Source of the DNA: Castanea sativa
Lineage: Eukaryota > Streptophyta > Magnoliopsida > Fagales > Fagaceae
Assembly: GCF_040712315.1 (NCBI RefSeq)
Contig: NC_134017.1
Span: 23,354,322-23,418,321 of the forward strand
Length of the DNA: 64,000 nt
Direction of reading: 5' to 3'
Shown: positions 22,084 to 33,486 of the stretch, piece after piece
Layout: every line of letters begins with the position of its first letter
Numbering within the stretch: position 1 is the stretch's first letter
Translations under genes and position numbers: made by a program
The notes under the pieces: model-generated
Databases searched by the model: none
The model's input: the letters and a program-made list of their open reading frames with translations, nothing else
What the model was told of the DNA's origin: nothing

Positions 22084-23600
22084 CATTACAAATTGAAGTT
22101 CTAATATATTTAGTTCCTAATTTCTTAGAACCCAACAAATGCTATACCAAAATAATATGGAATGAAAATCAATTTTGATATTAGTATTTATGCCCTGTGG
22201 TATGTATCGACAATCTCATATAATAACAAAATCCAAATTCAAAAGCTAGCTTATAAAAACAAAAGAAAAAAAAAATCAAAATCATTGAAGCTTACCACCT
22301 ATTCGTATCAACAACCATTGAATTACCTATTTATGAAGGTAAATCATCAACCCCAAAATTGTATATGCTATTCTTGGCATTGCTTTCAAGTTTCAAAGTC
22401 CCAAAAACAAAAATTGTTGGGTTTAGACCTCTGTCAGAACAATTTTAACTAGTTTTAAGGCCGAGTTATTAATTAAACACATTAAGAACATCTTTTGGTT
22501 AATGTAACAATCGTCAATATCAAATACAATGGAAAGTAAATAAGAGATGAATGTTGAGGGTGTTTTTTGCCACCCATATGATGTTTGGGGAAGCCACGAC
22601 TGAGACTCAACTTTGGGCTTAGAATATGACCCAAAGGCTATCGATGAAGTGTGTAAAGACCCATTTTTGCTCAAAGTCTAGGTTGCATCCAACAAAGATT
22701 ATAATAAGGTTCCAAAAATACCTCCTACAAAGATAAGTTAGCACAAAGGATAACCCACCACAATAAATGCTTAAATAATAGTTTAGCGATAAACAAGAGA
22801 AACGTCTAATGGTAGATGTTTGGAAAATTAATAAATGTATTCGCATAGTAAAAATTATGCATTTCCTCCGCAGTCGATTAATATAAAAGTGGGGCCATTA
22901 TAATAAGTATACAAGAGGAAAATGGTCCAACAGTGAATATGACAGATCTCCAGCGGTAGACGTCTGATAGATTAATAAGTATGTTTACATGATAAAATAT
23001 CATATAGTTTCTTCATTATTATTAAGTCAACATGAGGGAAAATTTCCATAGTATCTAGGACATTATGACCTTCATTATAATAGCAATAAAGAAGAATTAA
23101 AGGCTTCATAACTACAAGTAAAAGAGGAAAATTAGGATGGTATGAAGAGAGAGAAAAAACCCCTAACTTAGTGCAGCAAATATTTAACTAAGGTTCTTAT
23201 GCCCATGATGGAATATGTGTAAGGATGCATGGTAAGTAATGGAAACTACTTTTATATAGGATTCATGAGTAATGGTAGTTTCCATTACCATTTCTCATGA
23301 ATCCTTACACATTCCTACAAACCACATGTTCCCAAATTTTCATCTTTAAGATTCATGAGCTTACCACATGAACTAGTTCTTGAACATTTTTGGCATTTAT
23401 AGGATGGATTTGTTAAGATTTGAGTAACTTGGTTTTGGCTCCCTTCTACTAGAGGTGGAGCTTTGAGGAAGATGATGAAATCTCATTACCCATTGGACTT
23501 TAGTTGCTAATACAACCTCTGAATACTATGCACGTGATGGGGGTACGTGATAGGATATCCTTTACTTCATTCTTAGGGATTTGGCTATCTCTAGCAGAAC
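22084..23600. other. DNA between the two LTR-like copies; hairpin at 23259-23304
   Basis: No gag, pol or primer-binding site is recognisable, so these 1.5 kb are not a normal element interior. Two related words ('attaataa.tgtat' after 'gtagatg/gtagacg') recur at 22810 and 22960. A near-perfect 19-bp-arm hairpin lies at 23259-23304. Confidence 0.45.
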
Positions 23601-24418
23601 TGTTTGTTTGTTTAGACCACTTAAACCAGATTATTTAACTTAATATATTAACCAAGTGATTACTTAGATTAATTATTCTGATCTAGGTTAAACAATAATA
23701 AATCATATCATGCAAAGCAGTGGAAAATAAATAACACCATGATATGATGACCTAGGAAAATCGATGAAACGAACTGTTTCAAAGTAAAAACTTAGGGAGG
23801 ATCTGACCTAAGTATCCTCAAGGTAAGGTAAATCCACTATAAGAGAATCGAAATTTTTACAATAAGATTTAATCCTAAATTTATTACTACCTCCAGTAGT
23901 AACTTACTGACACGACTACATGTAAGCTCCGAATCCATAGACTCCTTCTCTTCTTGGATTTACACCAACATAAACACCTTTGCTTGTGACTTTGAGATCC
24001 CACTCAAAGGTTTCAAATTACCATCAATAATGATCTTGAGGCAGCAACTATGTTCTACCAACGCTTGATTGTAGATATTGCTCTGGTAGATTCTTGTGTA
24101 GTTAGAAGTTACAAAACCTCTCAAATCTAACAAAGAGTAACACAAAAGTCTTCTAAAAGTCTGAAAAACGTAGTTAGGGTTTTCTTTTTATATGTTGAGA
24201 AGTTGGAATGAAACCTTAAATGTTTTCGCAAGCTTGGGCCTGATTTAAAAATTTTGCAGAATTCTGTTCCTACGATTTGTCTAATTTCTTGATTGGTCGC
24301 GTATGGCAGAAACTGTCTTCCTTTTTCTGCAGTCAGCTGGATTGAAAACTTGAAACCAACACCTTTGAGCATTGCATAATACATAGAATAGACATGTTTT
24401 GTTCTCGGTTTGCCAACA
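23601..24418 (-). repeat. Diverged LTR-like copy B
   Basis: Same family as 21299-22083, ending (minus-strand start) TGTTGGCAAACC. It lies directly left of a Gypsy-type LTR start at 24434, so one was probably inserted next to the other. No TGGTATCAGAGC-like primer site is found inside either copy; they may be solo LTRs. Confidence 0.6.
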
Positions 24419-24578
24419 AATTTAAAACATGATTGTAGGCACTCGATTTTGCACCCATAACTTAATCTTGGGGGATGGCTAAAGTGACCATTCATATTCC
24501 AAAAATTTAGAGTTGTATTACATGTATTAATTCATTCATTGCATATCATAAAAATGATCTTGTGGCGATGGTATGCCC

Positions 24579-25315
24579 TAAAAGGTTTAATTAGTGTATA
24601 AAACACCAATGAACATTCAGACCCCTAATTTTAAACTTAACTAATACAAGCTTATACTTAAAAAATAGATGTGCGGAATGAGAAGTACAAGCAATACCCA
24701 AAACAATAAACAGCTCTAAACCATAATTAATCACAACACAGAACAATTAATATGTAAGAGTAAGGGAAGAGAGATGCAAACACAAAGATAACATGGTGAT
24801 GTGTTATCGAAGAGGAAATTGAAGTAATCAGCGAAAAACCTCTCCGCCGCCCTCCAAGCGGTCAAATAATCCACTAGAGAATGAAGTTGGGATACATGAA
24901 TAGTAATAGACCCTCCAAGCCTAATCTACCCAGTGCACCTAAGCGCTCCAAGCTTCTTGCTCCAATAGGGTTACACCGAACCTTGTCTTCTCTAGCTTAC
25001 CGGATCCCGCAATAAGCCCATTGCATCAACTAAAATGAATTGGTCCTCTCTGACCCTGTAGACTGTACTTTTTGTCTTGTAGTGCTCTAGCTATCGTGAC
25101 CCTTTAGCTCCCTGCATGCTTCACATGTGTGACACTTTGTCGACTTGCCAGTCGCGAGACTCCTTTGAGTACACCCATCTTGAGATTTCTTCACACTTTC
25201 CCACACATAACCCTTACATAATTCCCACCTAAATACAGGAAATCTAATTGCTAAAATACAACCAAATTTGGCACTGAATAAAGCCAACATATGATTGAAT
25301 AAATTCAACCTTACA
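24579..25315 (-). repeat. Family-2 3' LTR (complete, 737 bp)
   Basis: On the minus strand it starts TGTAAGGTTGAATTTATTC right after the purine tract, and ends CCTTTTA (expected CA, mutated). It carries the word GTCGCGAGACTCCTTTGAG region at 25151-25170, which is reused inside the element before ORF2. Confidence 0.75.
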
Positions 25316-25328
25316 ATCTCCCCCTTTG

Positions 25329-26081
25329 GTTATTCTGTGACAGAACCCTAAAACAGACTCTAGACTTACAATGTGAGTTGAGAACAGTTGCCCAAACTCA
25401 CTCACACCTAACTTTAGTTTCTGAGACGCTTTTGAACCATACGAACAAGATACCTGAAAACAATAACACAATAATATCATTGTAAGCAGAGACCTTGAAA
25501 TGCATATGGAGCAAGCACAATGCGATCAAGCAATAGATAATGAAACAATAAGGCATGGCTTGACCAAACAAGAACAATCACTATAAATAGTGATCACAAT
25601 GATCATTCACACAAGGAATGAATATCTGTACATACAAGCTAATAAGCTCAATGCAAAGTATCATTTGCATGTCCAACACTCTACCGATAGAAAAACACTA
25701 ATTTATTTGTATCAAGGATACAAGATCCAACAAAGGGCACAAGCGTAGAGTACTAAAGAAAATGCATAACATTCACTAAAATTATTAAATAGCTACAAAG
25801 CAAAGGTAACAAGTAAAGCATAGTCTAAATAGCTAAAACATTCATGCCTTCATAACACATCATAGTCAAGTATTAATAAAAACAAGTACTAAAGTCACAG
25901 AAAACTTAAAAACCAAACCAAAGTACTTAAATAAGTGCTATGAAAACCCATAATTAAAACTAACACACACTTAAACCATAAAAACTATAAAGACTTCTAA
26001 AAGGTCTCCCCCTCAAGATAAGGCTCCCTTTCAAGAGCTACTCCATACTACTCTCCCTTTTTGACCGAAATGGCCAAAGGG
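25329..26081 (-). other. Family-2 3' untranslated interior
   Basis: Noncoding AT-rich sequence between the ORF2 stop (26082) and the purine tract. No domain seen. Confidence 0.5.
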
Positions 26082-27244
26082 CTAAGGCTGGTCTGTGAAA
26101 CTATCAAACTTGACTATGTGCAAGTTGATTTGATCTTGAATGACAGTCAGCCTATTGGAGTGCTCAGTCTAGACTTCTCTCAAGCCGTCAATCCATTCAA
26201 GAATGATTTGGAAGGCATCTAGAGGGGTTGTTGAAGATGAAGCTTTGCTCTTTTACCACAACTCCTAGAAGTTGATGGTTGTACTTCTGCTTCAGTTTCA
26301 GTGTCCATAGGCTCTCCATGTGTGGGATCAATCTCTTCTTCATCACCAGGAAGACGAACTTGATCCTTTCAATAGTTAGAGCATTGATAGCCGGAGGAGT
26401 AGACATGACATTGATATCTTGGGGAGTTTCCACACCTTTTGCATGAAGGATCCTCATGATCAGACTAGGGAAGATGAGTTTTGCCCTTGAGGATGTCCTT
26501 GTTTCATCGGCAATGACGTTGAATGCATGAGCACTGATGTCAATGTAGATGTTCTCGCAAAGCTCCATAAGGAAGATGACTCTAGCATTGTTAACGGCGG
26601 TCATCTTCTTCACTGGGTATAGATTGAACATCATGATGTATGTGAGACATCGTAAATCCGGTTGGAAAGCAGATGTGTTGAGGCATCCCCTTTCTCGAAC
26701 TCCACCAATGTGGCATTGAACCGTTTCTATAGATAGCATCCTGTCCTTGAAGTGAGTAAAGTCATGTTCCACTTCTCCAAATCCAAGAGCCTCATCAATA
26801 TCCTCCACTTCAAGGGTGAATTCATGGTCTCTAACCCAACAATATATGACATCATCTCGTGCTATGGCATTGGTGTAGAATTCCCGAATTAGTGGTTCAC
26901 ACACCAATGGGAGATCACTAAGAAGCTTTTCCCAACCTCTCTCTTTAAAGCTGCTTGGAATGAAAGTATCCTTAAGATTAGCTAGATCCACGAACCGCTC
27001 TTGGATGATTGGAGCCTTTTCAAATTGCTGATTGTATCGCTCAAAGTGTTGTGTGGAGCAAAAGCAAATACTGTCCATTTTCTTTATCTTGTCAACATGT
27101 TGTGTAATAGTTTTCTTCTTCAGAGTCATCTATAAAAAAACAGAGTAGCAAGTACCACAAAATAGAGCACAGACTATGATAACAAACTGAATTAGTAACA
27201 GGTTAGTACCAACATAATGGACAATGAATTGAAATCCTAAAAAC

Positions 27245-27328
<84 letters not shown>

Positions 27329-27687
27329 GCATTCATATAAAATTGACATGTGACAACATATATCATCCAAGCATGATAGAATCATGACAATAAGTACTCA
27401 AACATTTCAAAGTGTGTGTGTGCATCAAATGCAAAAGTGTGCAAACTAGGGCAAAGTGGAAAAACCACATAATGTTATAAAGTTTCAAGATCAAAGAAAC
27501 ATGATTATCCCAACAGCCTTTGTATTCCATGGAATCCAAAGAAACACACAAAAACATCTAAGAGAAATTTTATTATGAACATGATATGCACAACACAACA
27601 CAAACATGGTATAATGCACAACAATGAAGAACAATCATGTAAAGCATGAAGAATAGGCATTATACTTACAAGATCAACAAAACCCAT
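26082..27687 (-). pseudogene. Family-2 ORF2: 'putative plant transposon protein' type, with an intron
   Basis: The main exon starts at ATG 27129 (MTLKKKTITQHV). It runs through RGWEKLLSDLPLVCEPLIRE, REFYTNAIARDDVIYCWV, LTYIMMFNLYPV, FLMELCENIYIDISAHAFNV and RAKLIFPSLIMRILHAKGVE, features of the plant transposon protein family (Pfam PF20167, by recall). A frameshift near 26300 separates it from a C-terminal frame reading IILEWIDGLREV, a TAG, and a short amphipathic helix ending at 26082. AG directly precedes the ATG. A donor CTT|GTAAGT at 27670/27669 follows ATG 27687 (MGFVDL), so splicing would add six residues. The intron holds an (AT)n run. Function unknown; position matches ORF2 of the element at 47079. 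Confidence 0.72.
27130..27669 (-). other. Intron in family-2 ORF2, containing (AT)n at 27247-27326
   Basis: Donor GTAAGT at 27669 downwards, pyrimidine-rich acceptor CTGTTTTTTTATAG ending at 27130. About 80 bases of pure AT dinucleotide lie within. The exon phases allow in-frame joining. Confidence 0.6.
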
Positions 27688-27944
27688 ATTCCAAACTCAA
27701 AAAAACATGATAAAAAACCAAGTTCAAGCATCATATTTTCAAAACACAAAATCCAAGAAATCTAGGGCTAGAAACATGAAATACTTTGGAAATAAAAGAA
27801 AACCCATACCTTTTTTTGAAGATTGATGAAGAAAACAGAGGTTTTGTGAGTGAAAATGGTGGTTTTGGTAGAGGGAAAGACGAACAAGATAATGTAGATG
27901 CACGTGATGTGAGGGAAAATTGAAAAGTTTTGAAAATTGTCATT

Positions 27945-28320
27945 GATTTAACCCTATTTGTGCAAAAACACGCGTTTTTCGCGACTGGAATGAGTCGCGA
28001 GCAAGTCTCCAAAATCCCTTAGCACAAATTTTTCAAAATTTTGTTTAAGTAATTTTCACGACTGTGATGTCCACTAGCAAGCAAGTTGCAAGGGGACCCG
28101 CGAAACCTTCTGAGTAAACTCGCGACTACAGCTACTCATGAACTAGTTGCCAAAATGAGTCGTGACCATTCCAAAAACCCAGATTTTTTGAAAAATTTTC
28201 TAAGTCCTTTTTGTGACTAGGGGATTGACTCGCTAGAGAGTCGCGAGAGCTTTTGAGTAAGCTTGCGACTTAGGTCTCGCGACTTGCTAGACCCGCGTGT
28301 GAGTCGCCAAAATAGAGTTG
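27945..28320 (-). promoter_or_regulatory. Repeat-rich segment upstream of family-2 ORF2, reusing an LTR motif
   Basis: Eight or more copies of TCGCGA/GTCGCGA-type words in both directions. The piece 28227-28262 (GACTCGCTAGAGAGTCGCG then AGCTTTTGAGTAAG) parallels 25142-25172 in the LTR. A weak TATA-like word (GTTAAATC, minus, near 27950) follows at the ORF2 side. Likely an internal control region; this is an inference. Confidence 0.4.
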
Positions 28321-29520
28321 CACAGAATTTTTGATTTTTTTCAAAACAAAACACTTTCCAAAATACAATAAAAGTACTTAAAAATCTTTTTGTGCTTGAT
28401 TAACATCTGATTGAGCATGTGCAACACATTTAAACAAATATAATCACACAAATGAATTAGACATTCATTAAACATAGACAAGTGTGATGTGTGTGGATAC
28501 AAAAAATGAGATAGTCCTTAGTCTAAGGTGAAACTTCAATGATCAATTCAACCAAGTCATACACAATTAGCACTAGAAAGAGTGACCAATCTCAATTATA
28601 GAAATATGCATATATGACCTCCCACAAAACTTGATTACATAACTTTGAAGCTTTTCATTTGGCTTCTTTACAATTTATAACGTTTGATCATTTTTGATCT
28701 ATACATCTCTTTTTGAGATCGGTGCCTGAAACTTTTGATATTTCAATTTGATGAACAAGCCTTTGGCCTTTTGGGCATCATACATTTTTCATTACTAATC
28801 ACTTTCCCTTTTACCTAGTTGAATACTAGCATGTACGACGGTTTTTGCAGCTCATTATCTCTTTTTGAGATTTGACATTGGTTGAGCTCCATTAAGCAAA
28901 AATATAAAAGAATGGGAAGATATATAGGCACAAGTTTATGCATGTCTCAAGATCAACAAAACCATTGACTAATCATTCATGACAAGTTTGAAGATCTATT
29001 TACAAGTGTCACATAGATTTCAAGATTTCTCCCACAATGATATGAGTGCAATGAAAAACAAGTTATGCTTATAAATGCACAAAGCCATTTATACAAAGGT
29101 ACTAGGCCAAACACACATGTGATATGTGCTCAAACATATACAATCAAACTTTTGGATTTTTTATGTGGTTTTGGATTTTTTACTCACACAAAACTAAAAC
29201 ATAAAAGTAAGATAAAAAACAAAAACAATGCATATAAAGAAATGCAAGATGCACAAAATACATGAAGATATGACATTCAATGCAAGAAGGGTCCTACAAA
29301 GATCGAAAGAATTAGATCATTGACCAAAAGAGTAAAAGCTCAACCATAGGAACCCTTCCTCATCCAAACACAACAATTGATTGGAATGAGTGTCTCATGA
29401 GAAGTGAGACAAGGGTTGGAAGAATGGGAACCGGTGTTAAGAGCATTAAACACTTGCTTTAACAACATGCTATTTTCACTCAAATCTAGTTTACCCTTTT
29501 TAGCACAATTTCCAAGAAGC
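28321..29520 (-). other. Family-2 interior without recognisable coding sequence
   Basis: About 1.2 kb of AT-rich noncoding DNA between the gag remnant and the repeat-rich segment. A pol gene would normally sit here; none is seen in any frame. Confidence 0.55.
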
Positions 29521-29539
29521 TCAAGTTTTTATTTTCTTT

Positions 29540-30358
29540 TGATTCTTTTAAGGGCATAAAACTTAGGGCAGTAAAGTCTTAGATGACCAAAAGCACCACA
29601 ATAGTGACAAACAATGTGTTTAGGTCCACTAGACTTTTGGAGAAGAGATCTAGCAATATGGTTTTGTTCTCTCTTCAATTTTTTGACATTGGGGTCTTAT
29701 ATGACTAATCACACCACATTAGTGACAAGTTGGAATAAATTTAGATCAATCCAAAACCTTAGGTTGAGACCTAAACAGAGGCTTTGGCTTAAGAGTCTTT
29801 CTCTCCACCTTTTGATTTTTTTTTTTTTTGTGTGGAGGAACGTACACCGATTTGTCCTTTGAGGTAGAACAGCACAAAATTGGGTACCACAACATAATTG
29901 CAACAAATATTATCATCCTTTTTAGCAGTAGGTTCAGCAATCAAACACTTGGCATGCATCTTAAAAGATTCATTTTCACATTTTAGCTCATTAACAAGTT
30001 TGTTAGACAAAACAAGTTTAGCATCTAAATCCACATTCAATCATTCGAACTCCTTTAGTTTTTCAAGAGAATGTTCAACAAGTTTCTTATACTTTTCAAC
30101 CAATTTATTGGATTCGTTAAGCTTAGCAATCAAATCATCATTTTCACAAATGAACTTGCTGAAATTCTCATGAAACTTCTTAACCTTTTTCTTCAAGAGT
30201 TTGACATTTGGAATATCAACAACACCTAAAGAATCAAGTAACATGTCATCACAATCATGAGGGTTAACACTTATAGAGGCATTTTCACAAACACATAGCA
30301 TGTTACAATCATCAACAACCAAAGAAGCATACAAATCACTATCCATGGCAACAAGCAT
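29540..30358 (-). pseudogene. Family-2 gag remnant: coiled coil and duplicated zinc knuckle
   Basis: From the ATG near 30358 (MLVAMDSDLYASLVV) the frame continues with a Lys/Glu/Leu-rich coiled coil (LLKKKVKKFHENFSKF, then ENDDLIAKLNESNKLVEKY). After a TGA at about 30036-30038 it goes on as LNVDLDAKLVLSNKLVNELK. A CCHC knuckle, CHYCGAFGHLRLYC, lies at 29568-29609, and a second, broken one (CH-stop-CGVISHIRPQC) at about 29690-29735. The sequence matches the C-terminal half of Copia-type gag proteins; the N-terminal capsid-like half is missing. The start lies only 50 bases from the primer site. Confidence 0.65.
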
Positions 30359-30407
30359 AAGTGGTCAAAGATCACACTTAGGTATTTAAACCTTAACAAC
30401 TGTACCT

Positions 30408-30419
30408 GCTCTGATACCA
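30408..30419 (-). other. Family-2 primer binding site
   Basis: TGGTATCAGAGC on the minus strand, complementary to the 3' end of initiator Met tRNA. It lies two bases inside the 5' LTR that begins at 30422. It fixes the element's orientation. Confidence 0.85.
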
Positions 30420-30421
30420 AT

Positions 30422-30793
30422 TGAAAGGTTCAATTAGTGTATAAAACACCAATGAACGTTCAAACCCCTAATTTTAAACTTAACCAATACAAGCTTATAC
30501 TCAAACAATAGATGTGCGGAATAATAAGTACAAGCAATACCCAAAACAATAAACAACTCTAAACAATAATTAATCACAGCACAGCAGCAATTAATATGTA
30601 AGATTAAGGGAAGAAAGATGCAAACACAAAGATAACACGGTGATGTGTTATTGAAGAGGAAACCGAAGCCGCCGCCCTCCAAGCGGTCAAATAATCCACT
30701 AGAGAATGAAGTTGGGATACATGAATAGCAATAGACACTCCAAGCCTAATCTACCTAGTGCACCTAAGCTTTCTAAGCTTCTTGCTCCAATAG
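30422..30793 (-). repeat. Family-2 5' LTR, truncated
   Basis: Matches 24579-24964 closely, including 'gatgtgcggaat' and 'ccgccgccctccaagcggtc'. A short segment ('taatcagcgaaaaacctct' in the other copy) is missing here. Similarity stops abruptly at 'gctccaatag' (30793), so about half of the LTR is lost. Confidence 0.75.
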
Positions 30794-30989
30794 GTTTGTA
30801 TTTTCATTAAATACAAATTTGAAATTTTTCCTGAAATAGTTTTCTTCTTAAAAAAAACTGCAAATTTTGAATTTTAAAGAATGAATTAATAGTTAGGTTA
30901 AAGTTCTTTTTATGTCATTCCATAAACATATGATGCATGCATAATAGACTTGAATTATGAATATGAATCCTCTTTTAAAAATCCCATTT

Positions 30990-31310
30990 TTTAACCTTAC
31001 AAAACAAATCTGATTTTTATTAACTAAATCCCTTTTTTTTTTTAATCCTTTACAAAAAAGATTTGATTTTTATTAACTAAATCCTATTTTTTTAAACCTT
31101 ACAAAACAGATCTAATTTTTATTAACTAAATCCCTTTTTTTTTAACCTTACAAAACATATCTAATTTTTATTAACCAAATCTCATTTTTTTATCCCTTAC
31201 AAAACACATCTAATTTTTATTAACCAAATCTCATTTTTTTTATCCTTTACAAAATAGATATGATTTTCATTACACTTTTCTCAACCTTCCAAAACAAATA
31301 TGATTTTTAT
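30990..31310 (+). repeat. About 55-bp tandem repeat, six units
   Basis: Units of the form 'ccttacaaaacaratctrat' followed by 'ttttattaactaaatc' and a T-run, repeated six times with small length changes. The array lies in the right part of the split Gypsy-type LTR. Confidence 0.7.
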
Positions 31311-31728
31311 TTAAGAAAGAGGGCATATTTATAAGACAAATTTTTTTAAATTAATTTTGTTAAGTTTTTGTTACATAATGTCATAGCATATCATTCAATG
31401 TCATACAAAAGGGTATATAATGGTCATTAGAGTCTAGAAGATTAGACTTCGTTTGGGCGGAATGAGTGTTTAACACCTTCCCATTTCGTAATCTAGCCCC
31501 CTCACTTAGGTTTTTCAATAGTAGACTAGTGTTTTATCTTTTTTGTTGGTAGATTGTAACTAGGATCAAAGCTTTGTAATTTTTTGCATAGATTGTATTT
31601 AGGACCAAAGCCTTGTAAACTTATTCTACCAAATTGTATTTTTATAAACAATTAATAACATTTGAGGTATTTTTTGGACATGTAATTTTATTTTCTTTTT
31701 TCTTTTTTTTTTTTGTATAAAAAATAAG

Positions 31729-32579
31729 TGGTGACTCCACTCAATTACCCAAAAGAGAGGTGCTCTAAGTGCTCAAATCTCTTTTTGAGAGCACCGTTGT
31801 GGTCTCTCACAATGATTCTAAACATTTAATCTAAATCTTTAGAATCTAACAAGAACCTTGGTCAAGGATGAACAAGAAGGGAGCTGATTGGCTAGTTTAG
31901 TTTTCTACCTTCTTTGGGCTGGGCCTTCTCACACGGGTTTGACCCTTTGGCTGGGCTGTGCTTATGCCTTTATTCACTTGGGCTTGTTCTCCTTTCATCA
32001 CATATTTGGACCTACAAAATGGACATCAATGACACACATTGCCATGGGTTTTCATCCCTCATGGGCTTTGATAGATATTTGTGATGGATCTTTGGACAAT
32101 CAGTTGTAGTATTTAAAATAATATTTAAACAATGAGCTTTAATTATTTTTAATGCTTTATAAATAATATTTACTATTTTAAAATGATGAATTCCATACCA
32201 TATGTAATGTTTAAATGATGAGCTTGTAGGATGAATAATTACCATGAGCTTTGAAAATAAATATTATGAATGTTGTGATATAAATAGTAACCATGGGTTC
32301 TTACTATATAAATTCCATGGGTTTAGAATATGGTATGAAGTAAATAAATATCATAGTTTTAAGATATATAATCATAACTTTCCATGGGCTTTTATAAGAT
32401 AATTGCCATAGGTTTTGAGAATAGATAATTGCCTTAGATTTTTTGGGCTTGTAATATTATAGTAATGTTTAAGAAATTAAAACATTGTTCATCATAGGAC
32501 ATTTAAGTGAAATACTTATGATATAGCATTTTGCCAAGTGTTAATAACCTTGGGCTCTTGACAAAATAATGTCAAGTAG
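31729..32579 (+). other. Noncoding DNA after a possible Gypsy primer site
   Basis: TGGTGACTCCAC at 31729-31740 resembles a Gypsy primer site. Behind it no gag or pol frame is found. Only scattered 'catgggctt' words recur. Confidence 0.35.
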
Positions 32580-32935
32580 TTAACTTGAGCTTTCAATAGT
32601 GCCAACGTAAATTGAGTTTTTGATATTGTCAATAAGAATTGAATTTTTGATATTGGCAATGTGAATTGAGCTTTCAGTATTGCCAATGAGAATTGGGCTT
32701 ATGATATGACCAATGTAAATTGGGATTTTGATATTGTCAATGAGAATTGGACTTTAAATGTTTTCAATGAGAATTGGGCTTTTTGATATTGCTGTCGAGA
32801 ATCGAGCTTTTAGTATTACCAATGAGAATTGAGTTTTTTGATGTTACCAATGAGAATTGAGTTTTAAATATTGTCAATGAGAATTGGTCTTCTTAATATT
32901 GCCAGCGAGAATTGGGTTTTTAATAAATAATTTGC
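32580..32935 (+). repeat. About 33-bp minisatellite
   Basis: Around ten units of the form 'gatattgyCAATGAGAATTG' followed by 'rgctttt', varying in length and base. The array merges left and right into less regular 'catgggctt' sequence. The translation is not conserved, so it is a DNA repeat and not a protein repeat. Confidence 0.7.
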
Positions 32936-33486
32936 CATGAGATTGAATCATGGGCTTTGTTTGTGGGATTTGAATTTCGTTGAAATCGCCATGGGTTTAA
33001 ACCATGGGCTTTAATCATAAATTTGAATTCCATTAATAAATTTTTTTTGCCATGGACTTGAATCATGGACTTTTCAAATATTGCCAAGCATAAGTATTAT
33101 TGGACTTTAAATAAAATGGGATGTGTACATTGAGCTCGTAAGGTCGGTTTTGGGCTTAGCTAAATACTAATAATAAAACTGGATAAAATATGATTTTTGG
33201 GGATTTTTGTGATAGTTTATATCATGACCTAATTTAGATAAAAAGATATGAAATATTTGTGGTTAACATAATAATAGGGCAAGAAATATTTGGGAAAGCC
33301 CAATAACTTATTAGTAGTATTTAAATATAAATAGGTGATATTTAAATAAACTTAGGTGTAAAAAATGTATCTAACAACAAGATATGCTAACTTAGGAAAA
33401 TTATGAAATTTCACAATAAATTCCTAGAGGGGCTTGATCTTATCAATCCCAAGGTGAACAAATTCAGTATTAAATTGAAGTTTACA
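32936..33486. other. Noncoding DNA
   Basis: AT-rich with recurring 'gccatgggcttraatcatggg' fragments; nothing gene-like. Confidence 0.4.

Larger units (their letters stand above)
24579..30793 (-). mobile_element. Non-autonomous LTR retrotransposon, 'family 2' (gag remnant plus plant-transposon-protein ORF, no pol)
   Basis: Left (3') LTR 24579-25315, purine tract on the minus strand at 25317-25328 (CCAAAGGGGGAGA), interior, primer site TGGTATCAGAGC at 30408-30419 (initiator Met tRNA type), and a right (5') LTR from 30422 truncated at 30793. The two LTRs share about 370 bases with few differences. Inside, right to left: gag remnant with zinc knuckle, a repeat-rich stretch, a small leader exon, an intron with (AT)n, and ORF2. 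Protease, integrase and RT are absent from the 5.1-kb interior. Movement would need enzymes in trans. Confidence 0.8.
24434..31728 (+). mobile_element. Gypsy-type LTR split by a nested element (parts 24434-24578 and about 30794-31728)
   Basis: The left part begins TGTAGGCACTCGATTTTGC, a typical start of a plant Gypsy LTR. The right part resumes after the nested family-2 element and contains the usual 'cattcgtaatctagccccc'-like stretch near 31480. It ends before TGGTGACTCCAC (31729-31740), which resembles the TGGCGACTCCRCTGGGG primer site of plant Gypsy elements. The right part also carries a 55-bp tandem repeat. No coding domains of this host element are recognisable downstream. Confidence 0.45.

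Noticed and set aside
27130..27385. Minus-strand frames with long Tyr-Ile repeats
   Set aside because: Translation of the (AT)n tract within an intron.
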